NCBI GenBank assembly: GCA_900751665.1 | Contig: CAADSV010000094.1 | Coordinates: 1 to 19,787 of the forward strand | Length of the DNA stretch: 19,787 nucleotides | Reading direction: 5' to 3' | Origin: an uncultured Collinsella sp. | GTDB taxonomy: Bacteria; Actinomycetota; Coriobacteriia; Coriobacteriales; Coriobacteriaceae | Shown here: one piece after another, positions 9,692 through 17,206 of the stretch | How the letters are laid out: the number at the start of each line of letters is the position of its first letter | How positions within the stretch are numbered: position 1 is the stretch's first letter | Position numbers and translations under genes: made by a program | The notes under the pieces: model-generated | The model's input: only the letters and a program-made list of their open reading frames with translations | The model's database searches: none | Told to the model about the DNA's origin: nothing

Positions 9692-11008
9692 TTACTCGGA
9701 AGCAGCCTTCTCGGTCTTCCAGCCATCGACGAAGGCGTTCTTGACGCCGTCCCACTTGCTGTTGTCGGCAGCATAGGCGATCAGAGCCTGCTTGAGGTTC
9801 TTCTTCCACTCCTCAGAGGGGATGTAGACGAAGTCCCAAGCGACGGTCTTCTTGCCGTCCTTGGCCATGGCAACGGCCTGCTGCGAGAAGACGTTGGTGG
9901 TCTCCTTAGCGCTCTTGAACGGGGCAGTCAGACCCATCTTGTCAGCGATGATGCTGGTGGCGGTGTCAGAAGTGACGCACCAATACATGAAGTCCTCGGT
10001 GGCCTTCTGGGCATCCTCGGAAGCCTGGGAGCTGACGCACCAGTAGTTCTCGCCGCCGGAGCACAGGCCCTGGTTCTCCTCGCCGTCGACACCGATGTAG
10101 ATCGGCATCATGCCAATCTGATCGTCGGTCATGCCGGCCTTGGTGAGGTCAGAGTAAGCCCAGGAGCCGTTCTGATAGAAGACGGCCTTGCCGGTTGCGA
10201 ACTCGTTGGTGGCGTCGTCGCCGGTCTTGGAGGCAAGCTGCGAAGGATCGCAGGTGGAGTCGGTGATGTACAGGTCGAAGATCTGCTTGAAGTTGTCGAG
10301 ATACTCGCCCTTGATCTCGTCGTCCTCCTGGTTGTGCTCCTTCTCGAACTCGTAGTAGAGCGGGAGGTTGGCGAGGTGGGTGGTATAGCGCCAGCTGGAG
10401 GAGTCATCCATACCAGCAGAAGTGAAGGCACCCTCAATGCCAAGCTCGTCCTTGCGGGCCTGGATGTCGTCGGCGCAAGCCTTCAGCTTGTCGAAGGAGT
10501 TGATGTCCTCGGCCTTGTAGCCAGCCTTCTCGAGCAGCTGCTTGTTGTAGATGATGCCGTAGCTCTCCTGGACCCAGTCGATACCCAGATCCTTGCCGTC
10601 GGACTGCAGAGCCAGGGAGTCGTCAATGAGCTCACCGCGGAGCTTGGTATCGGACAGGTCGGCGCAGTAATCCTTCCAGTTCTTAAGACCGGTGGGGCCG
10701 TTGACCTGGAACAGGGTCGGAGCGGAGCTCTTGGACATCTCGGACTTGAGCTTCTCCTCGTAGGTGTTGGAGGCGGCGGTCACGATCTTGACCTCGACGC
10801 CCTTCTCCTTCTTATAGGCCTTGGCGATCTCCTTCCACTCCTTGTCGACCTCGGGCTTGAATTGGAGGAAGTAGACCTCGGCAGCGTCACCAGAAGCAGA
10901 GGAGCCGGAGCCGGCAGAACCGCCGCAGCCCACGAGACCCAGACCAAGAACCGCAGCCGCGGAACCAGCAAAGCCCAGGAACTGCCTTCTGCTCATTTCG
11001 TTCTTCAT
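9692..11008 (-). CDS. Sugar ABC transporter substrate-binding lipoprotein with Tat signal
   Basis: Extracellular solute-binding protein (family 1, MalE/UgpB-like), 438 residues from ATG 11008. This start is chosen because AAAGGGTGG lies 6 nt upstream; an in-frame GTG at 11026 would put that site inside the gene. The N-terminus has a textbook Tat motif SRRQFLGF (6-13), a hydrophobic stretch and lipobox LVGC with C28 as the lipidated cysteine. A Gly/Ser-rich tether follows, then a two-lobe binding fold with typical elements such as GIDWVQESYGIIYNKQLLEK and FATGKAVFYQNGSWAYSDL. Several Trp and Tyr residues fit sugar stacking. It is the first gene of the four-gene operon, and two TTGTTTAAACAA-like palindromes lie upstream. 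Maltodextrin is the substrate best fitting the shared operator, but this is inferred. Confidence 0.93.
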   Translation of the reverse strand: MKNEMSRRQFLGFAGSAAAVLGLGLVGCGGSAGSGSSASGDAAEVYFLQFKPEVDKEWKEIAKAYKKEKGVEVKIVTAASNTYEEKLKSEMSKSSAPTLFQVNGPTGLKNWKDYCADLSDTKLRGELIDDSLALQSDGKDLGIDWVQESYGIIYNKQLLEKAGYKAEDINSFDKLKACADDIQARKDELGIEGAFTSAGMDDSSSWRYTTHLANLPLYYEFEKEHNQEDDEIKGEYLDNFKQIFDLYITDSTCDPSQLASKTGDDATNEFATGKAVFYQNGSWAYSDLTKAGMTDDQIGMMPIYIGVDGEENQGLCSGGENYWCVSSQASEDAQKATEDFMYWCVTSDTATSIIADKMGLTAPFKSAKETTNVFSQQAVAMAKDGKKTVAWDFVYIPSEEWKKNLKQALIAYAADNSKWDGVKNAFVDGWKTEKAASE

Positions 11009-11092
11009 TACAATCCACCCTTTCACACCGTGGCGGCACCCTTTGCCGCCGCCTTCGGAGATTGGCTCGGGGACTTTGCCCCTTTTGCTGAT

Positions 11093-11128
11093 TTGTACAA
11101 TACGCTATTTGGCTAGTTGTTTGAACAA
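11093..11128 (-). promoter_or_regulatory. Operator-like palindromes upstream of the ABC operon
   Basis: TTGTTTGAACAA at 11117-11128 matches TTGTTTAAACAA at 11 of 12 positions and lies about 109 nt before the binding-protein start. The shorter palindrome TTGTACAA is at 11093-11100. Both sit in the AT-rich leader of the operon and probably bind the neighbouring GntR/UTRA protein. Confidence 0.5.
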
Positions 11129-11191
11129 GTATTACTAGAGCGGTAGAAAAACTTCGGTGAACGGTAATTTCAACTTGATACTTGACAAGTT

Positions 11192-11203
11192 TTGTATAAA
11201 CAA
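11192..11203 (-). promoter_or_regulatory. Second operator-like palindrome of the ABC operon
   Basis: TTGTATAAACAA matches TTGTTTAAACAA at 11 of 12 positions. Read on the minus strand it supplies TTGTTT as a possible -35, with TATCAA 17 nt further as a possible -10, so the site may overlap the operon promoter. A TTGACA at 11182-11187 on the plus strand has no gene to serve. Confidence 0.45.
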
Positions 11204-11224
11204 TTATTTGTTATTGAATGCAGA

Positions 11225-11273
11225 GAAAACGCCCGGTCAAACCGATGCATCGTCGGTTTGACCGGGCGTTTTC
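11225..11273. terminator. Perfect 21-bp bidirectional terminator
   Basis: Bases 11225-11245 and 11253-11273 are perfectly complementary, with a 7-nt loop. The stem starts GAAAACGCCC and ends GGGCGTTTTC, so each strand ends in a short T-run. It lies 42 nt past the GntR gene and ends that transcript, separating it from the ABC operon promoter. Confidence 0.9.
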
Positions 11274-11314
11274 GCTTTGAGGGCATGAGTCTCGTCAGGC
11301 TGCGAGCTAGCCGG

Positions 11315-12034
11315 CTATCGCTTGGAGTTGACGCGGTAGTGGAAGATCTCGGGATGCGTGCGGGCATGCGTAACCTCGAACAAGATGCCGTCCGAGGTGT
11401 ACGACTGGCTCTCCATGACGGCAACGCAGTTGTATTTGCCGAGGTCAAGATAGCCGCAGTCCTCATCGTTGGCAAGCTCGACGCTCACCGTACGGCGGCT
11501 CGCCATCACTTTGACGCCGCGTTTGTGCTCCAGATAGTCGTAAATTGACTTTGCGGCGATCTCGGGCGTCAGGCCTTTGGCGATCGACTCCAGAAAATAG
11601 CCGTGGTCCACCTGGCGGGCGCTACCGTTAAGGCTACGGACGCGCACCACGCGAATCAACTCCTCGCCCACCTTAAAGCCCAGGTGACGAGAGAGTTGCT
11701 CGGTGCAGACCAGATGTTCAAAAGACTTAACGTCCGTCGATGCAACGGCATTGTTGCGCTTTGCAAACTCGCCAAACGACTCAACCTCTTCGAGTGCGCC
11801 CAACATGTCGGTTTCGCCCTTAAGCCAAATAACGCGCACGCCCTTGCCGTGTATGGGCTGCACAAACATCCCGTCGGCCAGCATACCCAAGGCGCGACGG
11901 ACGGTATTGCGAGTGCATCCGAACTCCGCGGTCAGCTCGGCTTCGGTTGGCAACATCTCCTGAAATGCATAGGTCCCATTAATGATGCGCGAACGAATCT
12001 CGCGGTAGATTCCTTCATAAATCGCTTTTGGCAT
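11315..12034 (-). CDS. GntR-family transcriptional regulator, HutC/UTRA subfamily
   Basis: Sugar-responsive DNA-binding regulator, 239 residues. Residues about 3-70 are the GntR winged helix, with the signature LPTEAELTAEFGCTRNTVRRAL (28-49) and the wing GKGVRV. Residues about 90-235 form a UTRA effector domain (seen in LGFKVGEELIRVVRVR, VDHGYFLESI and a C-terminal FEVTHARTHPEIFHYRV). UTRA domains usually bind phosphorylated sugars. The start ATG 12034 has GAGGTGA about 5 nt upstream. It is divergent from the PTS-HAD gene and upstream of the ABC operon, and carries a TTGTTTAAAC site in its own upstream region at 12087, overlapping a possible -35 (TTTAAA, then TATCGT after 16 nt). It is therefore probably autoregulated and the local repressor of all these genes. 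Confidence 0.92.
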   Translation of the reverse strand: MPKAIYEGIYREIRSRIINGTYAFQEMLPTEAELTAEFGCTRNTVRRALGMLADGMFVQPIHGKGVRVIWLKGETDMLGALEEVESFGEFAKRNNAVASTDVKSFEHLVCTEQLSRHLGFKVGEELIRVVRVRSLNGSARQVDHGYFLESIAKGLTPEIAAKSIYDYLEHKRGVKVMASRRTVSVELANDEDCGYLDLGKYNCVAVMESQSYTSDGILFEVTHARTHPEIFHYRVNSKR

Positions 12035-12086
12035 TGTTTCACCTCTAATGAATATGTATGGCTAGGCACGATAGCATTTCTTAAAG

Positions 12087-12106
12087 TTGTTTAAACCGAA
12101 TATCGG
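12087..12106. promoter_or_regulatory. Operator in the GntR/PTS intergenic region, GntR side
   Basis: TTGTTTAAACCG (12087-12098) matches the inferred operator at 10 of 12 positions. It runs directly into CCGAATATCGG (12096-12106), itself nearly palindromic, whose core recurs inverted at 12242-12251. Confidence 0.5.
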
Positions 12107-12195
12107 TAAAGCGACAGGATTTAACCGTTGACGGTTTCTGTCATGCCCAAATCGGTTTCGCTCAAAACTGCCGGTACGACAATCGTCTGGTCCTC

Positions 12196-12255
12196 TACAA
12201 TGAACCCATTGTTTAAACGTTTCCCCACGCGCAACGCGCCTCGATATTCGGAAGG
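12196..12255 (+). promoter_or_regulatory. PTS-HAD promoter -10, operator and ribosome-binding site
   Basis: TACAAT at 12196-12201 is a good -10 box, with no clear -35. TTGTTTAAACGT at 12209-12220 (10 of 12 operator positions) falls at the expected transcription start, suiting repression. CGATATTCGG (12242-12251) is the inverse of CCGAATATCG at 12096-12105. GGAAGG at 12250-12255 is the ribosome-binding site, 6 nt before ATG 12262. Confidence 0.5.
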
Positions 12256-12261
12256 CAGAAC

Positions 12262-14712
12262 ATGCTGCAAAAAATCCAACGCTTTGGCGGGGCAATGTTC
12301 GCGCCCGCCATGCTGTTTTCTATATCAGGCCTCATGGTCGGCGTCTCCGCTCTCGCAACGACTGCGGACATCGTCGGCGATCTCGCCGTATACGGAACCC
12401 CTTGGTACGTTTTCTGGGCTATCATCCAGCGCGGCTCGTGGACGGTCTTTAAACGCCTCCCGCTCCTTTTTGCCGTAGCGCTGCCCATCGGTCTTGCCCA
12501 AAAACAACCGGCTCGTTGCTGCCTCGAGGCTCTCGTCGCCTATTTTGCCTACTGCTTCTTTTTGAGCGAGATCATTAAGCTGAGCGGAGACAACCTTGGA
12601 CTTGAGTACCCGTCATCTTTGACCTCCGCCAGCGGTATCACCGTCATCGACGGCATCAAGACGCTCGACACCGGCATTATCGGCCCGCTGGCGGTATCGG
12701 CAACCGTCGTCGCCATCCATGACCGCTTCTACGACGCCAAAGTGCCCGATTGGCTCGGCACGTTCTCCGGTTCCTCGCTGGTCTATCTCATCAGTTTTTT
12801 CGCCGTACTCGGCCTCGCTATTTTCTCGGCTGTCACGGTGCCCTACGTATACGATATAACCGAAACGCTGCGCCACGCGCTTGCGGGCATTGGTCCCTTT
12901 GGCGTAGGCATCTTTGTCTTTTTAGAACGAGCACTCGAGCCCTTTGGCCTGCACCACCTGCTCTACATGCCGATCTACTACGACAACCTGGTCATTAACG
13001 ACGGCATCTACGCCACGTGGACCAATTTGCTCCCCATTCTCTCCCATAGCACGCGCCCCCTCAATGAGCTTGCGCCGTGGGCCGGTTTTACCGCCACCGG
13101 CTGGGTCAAGCTCTTTGGCCTTCCTGCCATCGCGGCTGCGTTCTACTCCACCGCAAAGCCCGAGCGCCGCGCTGGGCTCAAGGTCATCCTGGTTCCCGCT
13201 ATTGTTGCCTCAGTGGTCTGTGGCGTCACCGAACCGCTCGAGTTTCTCTTTATGTTCACCCACCCCGGGCTCTTTTTGCTCTACGCCGTCCTCTCGTCTT
13301 GCCTCGCCATGGCTATGAACTTCTTTGGCGTCGTCGGCATCTTCTCGGGCGGCTTTATGGAAATGGCCGCCTTCAACTTTATCCCGCTCATGCGCACGCA
13401 TGCCGGTGCCTATCTTTTGGCGCTCGGTATCGGCCTTGCCTTTAGCCTCATCTTTTTTGTTAGTTTTCGAGTGCTCATCTTGGTCTATGACCTTAAGACG
13501 CCGGGCCGCGATGATCATGTCGTCAATCGCGCGGCAATCGATTGTTTAACGGAAAGCGACTTTGCCAAAGAGCAATCTCCCAATGACGAGGTCAATAGTC
13601 GATCCGATCAAGATCACGTCCTCGCTGAGCGGGTAATTCAGCTTTTAGGTGGCGTTGGCAATATCGTGGGCGCAACCAACTGCGCCACGCGCCTGCGCGT
13701 CGAGGTCGCAGACCCTTCCATCGTTGCAGATAACGCGTCGTTTGTCGCGGTGGGCGCCAAGGGCCTCATCATTACGGGCAAGACCGCCCAGGTGATTATC
13801 GGCATCTCCGTTCCCCGCGTTAAAGAGCATTTTGATCAGATCATGGGCCTCGAGCCGGAATTTGTGCCCACCACCTCGGCCTCCCCTGCCGCCAGCACAG
13901 CCCATAAGCACGGCGATATTTGCTTCTTCGATATCGACGGAACGCTCGCCTGGCAAGACCCCAGGCTCGCCCAAGACCTTCCCGAAGACGAGCGGGACCT
14001 CTCCCCCCATCCCAACAAGGCGGTTTCGCAGGCAATCCGCGAGTTTGTCGCCAACGGCAACATGGCCTTTATCTGCACGGGACGCACCCTGAGCTGCATC
14101 CACCCCAAACTTCTTGAGCTGCCCTGGACCGGCATCGTCTGTCTTGCGGGCGGTTACGCCGAGATCAACGGACACGCAATTCGCGATCTGTCGATGACGC
14201 CCAGCATGTTGCAGCGTCTTGCCCCCTATCTTGAGCAATCGGGCGAGGTCATCCGCTTTGAGGGCCTCAACGGCGTCGTGCGCATGAGTGCCAATGCCCC
14301 CGATGCTCCCGGATACGCGCGCACCCTGGGCGACGCAGTCACGCAGCTGCAGCATTACAGTGCCTACAAGATCTTGATGTCTACATCGCTCGCCAACCGC
14401 ATCGCCCAAGATAAGGCACTTGAGCCGCTGCTGTGCTTTAACGAGCTCGAACTCGAGGTAACCGAAATCTCGCCCCGCGAATGCACGAAGCGCGGGGGCA
14501 TCCAGTCTGTACTCGACGCCCTCGATCCCCACCACGGAACCGTATACGGCATCGGCGACGCCAGCAATGACGTCTCGCTGATGAACGCCGTCGATGTCGG
14601 TATCGCCATGGGCAATGCGCCGGACTATCTCAAGGATAAGGCCGATTACGTGACCGACACCGTCGATCACGATGGTGTCGTTGCGGCGCTCGAGCATTTT
14701 AGGCTGATTTAG
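12262..14712 (+). CDS. PTS glucose/maltose-family EIIC-EIIB permease fused to a HAD-IIB (Cof-type) phosphatase
   Basis: One 816-residue polypeptide with three parts. Residues 1 to about 415 are a membrane EIIC domain, with GLHHLLY near 232 and the family motif GVTEPLEF (E324). Residues about 455-530 are EIIB, with the phosphorylated cysteine C474 in GATNCATRLRV. A Pro/Ala/Ser/Thr-rich linker (about 533-550) leads to a complete HAD hydrolase, 552-816: nucleophile D557 and acid/base D559 in FFDIDGT, motif II threonine in FICTGR, motif III lysine in CTKRGG, and motif IV GDASNDVSLM (D766, D770), with a Cof-type cap between. There is no EIIA, so it must be supplied in trans. Known: PTS imports sugar as a phosphate ester and Cof-type HADs remove phosphate from small sugars. 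Inferred: the fusion dephosphorylates what it imports, or limits sugar-phosphate stress. It is divergent from the GntR/UTRA regulator. The frame is continuous, with no sign of sequencing fusion. Confidence 0.93.
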   Translation: MLQKIQRFGGAMFAPAMLFSISGLMVGVSALATTADIVGDLAVYGTPWYVFWAIIQRGSWTVFKRLPLLFAVALPIGLAQKQPARCCLEALVAYFAYCFFLSEIIKLSGDNLGLEYPSSLTSASGITVIDGIKTLDTGIIGPLAVSATVVAIHDRFYDAKVPDWLGTFSGSSLVYLISFFAVLGLAIFSAVTVPYVYDITETLRHALAGIGPFGVGIFVFLERALEPFGLHHLLYMPIYYDNLVINDGIYATWTNLLPILSHSTRPLNELAPWAGFTATGWVKLFGLPAIAAAFYSTAKPERRAGLKVILVPAIVASVVCGVTEPLEFLFMFTHPGLFLLYAVLSSCLAMAMNFFGVVGIFSGGFMEMAAFNFIPLMRTHAGAYLLALGIGLAFSLIFFVSFRVLILVYDLKTPGRDDHVVNRAAIDCLTESDFAKEQSPNDEVNSRSDQDHVLAERVIQLLGGVGNIVGATNCATRLRVEVADPSIVADNASFVAVGAKGLIITGKTAQVIIGISVPRVKEHFDQIMGLEPEFVPTTSASPAASTAHKHGDICFFDIDGTLAWQDPRLAQDLPEDERDLSPHPNKAVSQAIREFVANGNMAFICTGRTLSCIHPKLLELPWTGIVCLAGGYAEINGHAIRDLSMTPSMLQRLAPYLEQSGEVIRFEGLNGVVRMSANAPDAPGYARTLGDAVTQLQHYSAYKILMSTSLANRIAQDKALEPLLCFNELELEVTEISPRECTKRGGIQSVLDALDPHHGTVYGIGDASNDVSLMNAVDVGIAMGNAPDYLKDKADYVTDTVDHDGVVAALEHFRLI

Positions 14713-14837
14713 GCGCGCTCCATCAAACGCACGCCCGTTGTCCCAAATCGCCAAAACTGCCGCGCCAAACGCCCTGATGTGGCAATATGTTGTCTGCATA
14801 TTGCACCAATGCAACCTCAGAAAGAATGCGAGAACCC

Positions 14838-15851
14838 GTGTCCAGTCCGTTTACCAGCTTTTTAGCCCAGCACTTTGACCAGATTAACGACTATCTGGCC
14901 ACGTTCTTTGACGGACAGGCGACCTCTACCGATATCGAGCGCTATCTGTACGCGCCGCTCTCGGCTTTTACGGCCAACGCCGGCAAGCGCCACCGCCCGC
15001 TTATCTGCATGCTCGCCGCAACCGCAGTGGGCGGTAGCTTTGAGAGCGCCCTCAGTGCCGCGGCAGCCATCGAATATTTCCAGTCGGGCGCGTTGATCCA
15101 CGACGACATCGCCGACAACGGACAGCTTCGTCGAGGCAAGCCCTGCATGCACCTTACCGAGGGCACGGGGCTTGCCATCAATTGTGGCGATCTGGCGCTC
15201 ACCATGGTCACCAAGACGGTTCTCGACGACCCCACGTTGGAGTCCGACGTGAAGCTGCGCGTGCTCCACGAGCTTACCGAGATGATCGTCCGTACCATCG
15301 AGGGTCAAGCGCTCGACCTGGGTTGGGTCCGTGACGGGCGCTTTGATATCTCGGTTGATGACTACCTGAACATGGCGACGCACAAGACCGCGTTTTACAG
15401 CGGAGCCACGCCGCTTGCCGCCGGAGCCATTATCGGCGGCGGCAGCGATGAGCAAATCGAAGCGCTGCGCGCCTTTGGCCTGCACACGGGCCTCGCCTTT
15501 CAGATTCAGGACGACCTGCTCAACCTTGTCGGCACTAAGGAAGCCGCCAACAAGGACTTCCGCACCGACATCACCGAGGGCAAGCGCACGCTTGTCGCCG
15601 TACACGCCCTCTCTGATGAGCGCCACCACGACGAGGTCGAGGCGATTCTTTCCTCGGGCACCGATGATCCCGCGCAGCTCGCACGCGCCGTGGAGATCTT
15701 CCAGGAGACCGGCTCCATCGATTACGCCCACACTTACGCGCTCGGCCTGACCGCTAAGGCCAAAGCGGCCATCGAGAACGTTGAGCTTGATCCGCACGCA
15801 CGCGAGCTGTTCCTCTCCATGGCAGATTTCTTTGTGGAGCGCCTTAACTAA
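14838..15851 (+). CDS. Polyprenyl (all-trans isoprenyl) diphosphate synthase
   Basis: Chain-elongating prenyltransferase that condenses isopentenyl diphosphate with allylic diphosphates, for quinone, carotenoid or undecaprenyl-type precursors. Motifs: AGKRHRPL near the N-terminus, first Asp-rich motif HDDIADNGQLRRGKP (D89, D90, D93), QALDLGW, TAFYSGATPLAAGA and the second motif FQIQDDLLNLVG (D225, D226). The third acidic position of the second motif is N229, a tolerated variant in this superfamily. The start is uncertain. The frame is open from ATG 14787 and also has ATG 14826, but GTG 14838 gives the homologue-like start MSSPFTSFLAQHFDQIN and is preferred, giving 337 aa. None has a strong ribosome-binding site. 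The 125-nt gap from the PTS gene shows no clear terminator. Chain length cannot be called with confidence. Confidence 0.9.
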   Translation: MSSPFTSFLAQHFDQINDYLATFFDGQATSTDIERYLYAPLSAFTANAGKRHRPLICMLAATAVGGSFESALSAAAAIEYFQSGALIHDDIADNGQLRRGKPCMHLTEGTGLAINCGDLALTMVTKTVLDDPTLESDVKLRVLHELTEMIVRTIEGQALDLGWVRDGRFDISVDDYLNMATHKTAFYSGATPLAAGAIIGGGSDEQIEALRAFGLHTGLAFQIQDDLLNLVGTKEAANKDFRTDITEGKRTLVAVHALSDERHHDEVEAILSSGTDDPAQLARAVEIFQETGSIDYAHTYALGLTAKAKAAIENVELDPHARELFLSMADFFVERLN

Positions 15852-15893
15852 CGGGGGTTATAAAACCTGTCAGCAGCGTATTTAGGCACAACT

Positions 15894-15902
15894 TGCTACA
15901 CT
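15894..15902 (+). promoter_or_regulatory. Extended -10 promoter of the peptidoglycan-binding-domain gene
   Basis: TGCTACACT carries the TG of an extended -10 followed by TACACT (15897-15902), 88 nt before ATG 15990. AAAGGGG, 7 nt before the ATG, is the ribosome-binding site. Confidence 0.45.
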
Positions 15903-15989
15903 GTTGAGTGCATGTTTATGCATCCCTTTGCGTTGTCTATCCGACAGACGCTCAAATAGTACGAATGGTACGCCGAAAGGGGTTCGTTC

Positions 15990-16895
15990 ATGGAACCTAT
16001 TACAACGGGCATGCAAGGAGCAGCCGTCGAGGACGTGCAGTCTCGTCTCCTGCAGCTCGGCTACACGATTGATGCCGCCGAAGTCACCGACAAGTACTTT
16101 GGAGCCACCACTGAGCAGGCCGTCAGCACCTTCAGGCTCGACAGCGGCCTTGCTGCCGGTCATGCCGTCGATATCCCCTGTTGGAGCGCCCTTGTAGACG
16201 CTTCGTATAAGCTGGGCGACCGCACCCTCTATCTGCGCATGCCCAATTTCCATGGCGCCGATGTGCAGGCCCTGCAGCGCGCTCTCAACGTTTTGGGCTT
16301 TGCCTGTGGCGAAGACGACGGCTACTTTGGTCCGCATACCGAGGCCGCCCTGCAGCAGTTCCAGGAAAATGTCGGCCTGTTTGCCGACGGCATGGCCTTC
16401 CAGGACACCTACGCCTACATCAACCGCCTACACCATGTGTGGGAGGGCAAGCCCTCGGTCACCGAAGCCGAGTCCCGTATCGGTTTTGCTCGCGCCGCCA
16501 ACGTGCTCGAGCGCTTCCAGATTGCCGTTATCGGCGAGGACCCCATCGCACGCAGCGTTGCGTCGCGCATGTGGAATATCGCCACGGCAACGACCGACAA
16601 CAGCGGCATGATGCTCTGCGACTCCGAGGCCCCAACCGACGTTGACCTGGTGCTCGAGATCGCAAGCGATGAGCTGCCCGCCGACGCCGCGCCGCGCGCC
16701 ACGATCGTCCTCGCCGAGTGCCACAACCTGGCCCAGCGCATCCGCACTGCCAATGTCGCCGCGCAGCAGAAGCCGGCACGCATTCGCATTGAGCTCACGG
16801 GCATGACGCGCTACAACGGCACCTTCACGGCCAGCGACGCGCAGACACTCGCCGTACGCCTGCTCGATGGCGTTTGCGATGCCCTCGCAGATTAG
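15990..16895 (+). CDS. Protein with two peptidoglycan-binding-like domains and an unassigned C-terminal domain
   Basis: 301 residues. Two PG_binding_1-type repeats are visible: about 5-70 (GMQGAAVEDVQSRLLQLGY, then YFGATTEQAVSTFR) and about 82-145 (GADVQALQRALNVLGFACG, then DGYFGPHTEAALQQFQ). Both have the pattern LQ..L..LG...G..DG.FG..T..A...FQ. Residues about 160-301 form a separate domain (FQIAVIGEDPIARSVASRMW, then MLCDSEAPTDVDLVLEIASD, ending in AVRLLDGVCDALAD) that alternates predicted strands and helices; I do not recognise it. No signal peptide or membrane segment is visible. This is odd for a wall-binding protein and suggests either cytosolic use of the fold or non-classical export. 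No catalytic motif is seen. It has its own extended -10 promoter; the tRNA-Gln gene follows 38 nt later. Confidence 0.88.
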   Translation: MEPITTGMQGAAVEDVQSRLLQLGYTIDAAEVTDKYFGATTEQAVSTFRLDSGLAAGHAVDIPCWSALVDASYKLGDRTLYLRMPNFHGADVQALQRALNVLGFACGEDDGYFGPHTEAALQQFQENVGLFADGMAFQDTYAYINRLHHVWEGKPSVTEAESRIGFARAANVLERFQIAVIGEDPIARSVASRMWNIATATTDNSGMMLCDSEAPTDVDLVLEIASDELPADAAPRATIVLAECHNLAQRIRTANVAAQQKPARIRIELTGMTRYNGTFTASDAQTLAVRLLDGVCDALAD

Positions 16896-16933
16896 GTAAA
16901 CTAAACGAGTTGCTTTTGGGCAACACCACACAT

Positions 16934-17008
16934 TGGGACGTAGTTCAACGGTAGAACTCCGGTTTTTGGTGCCGGCTGTTGGGGGTTCGAATCCCTCCGT
17001 CCCAGCCA
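16934..17008 (+). tRNA. tRNA-Gln (anticodon TTG)
   Basis: The cloverleaf is complete. Acceptor TGGGACG pairs with CGTCCCA, the D arm is GTTC/GAAC, the anticodon stem is CCGGT/GCCGG with loop TTTTGGT (anticodon TTG), and the T loop is TTCGAAT. The discriminator is G and CCA is encoded at 17006-17008. It reads CAA codons for glutamine. Confidence 0.95.
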
Positions 17009-17017
17009 TTAAAATTG

Positions 17018-17053
17018 AGCGCCCTGAGCCCATAACGGCCCAGGGCGCTTTCT
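17018..17053 (+). terminator. Terminator of tRNA-Gln
   Basis: AGCGCCCTG (17018-17026) pairs with CAGGGCGCT (17041-17049), extended inward by GCC/GGC, and is followed by TTCTT. It lies 10 nt after the CCA end. Confidence 0.85.
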
Positions 17054-17085
17054 TGTGGGCATGCGGAGGGATTCGAACCCGCAAG
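17053..17085. other. Inverted copy of the tRNA-Gln T-arm, within a hairpin
   Basis: Bases 17064-17080 are the exact reverse complement of 16983-16999, the T-arm of tRNA-Gln (17 of 17). They sit in a larger hairpin, CTTGTGGG (17053-17060) with CCCGCAAG (17078-17085). The rest of a tRNA cannot be built around them on either strand. GCATGCGG (17059-17066) recurs inverted at 17181-17188. The remaining sequence to 17206 shows only a weak 6-bp hairpin. Confidence 0.6.
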
Positions 17086-17206
17086 GGTGCGGAGCTGAGG
17101 AAACGCGAAGGCGCCCCAAGCCCATTAGGACCAAGAGCGCCTAACATCAAGAAAATATCAGCCCAGTTCCGAAAAGCGAGCCGCATGCAACAACCAGGTA
17201 ACCACA

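Noticed and set aside
9677..11116. Long plus-strand frame opposite the binding-protein gene
   Set aside because: It is a leucine/valine-rich antisense shadow of a gene with clear Tat, lipobox and solute-binding features, a result of high-GC codon use.
11182..11210. Plus-strand promoter (TTGACA and TATTTG) starting a transcript towards the GntR gene
   Set aside because: A strong terminator follows within 20 nt and the only downstream frame is antisense to the GntR gene.
16983..17080. attL/attR pair of an integrated element at tRNA-Gln
   Set aside because: The copy is inverted and only about 80 nt away; attachment duplicates are direct repeats flanking cargo, and there is no integrase.
17055..17140. 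A second tRNA gene on the minus strand
   Set aside because: Only the T-arm is present; no matching acceptor, D or anticodon arms can be built at normal distances, and there is no proper discriminator plus CCA.
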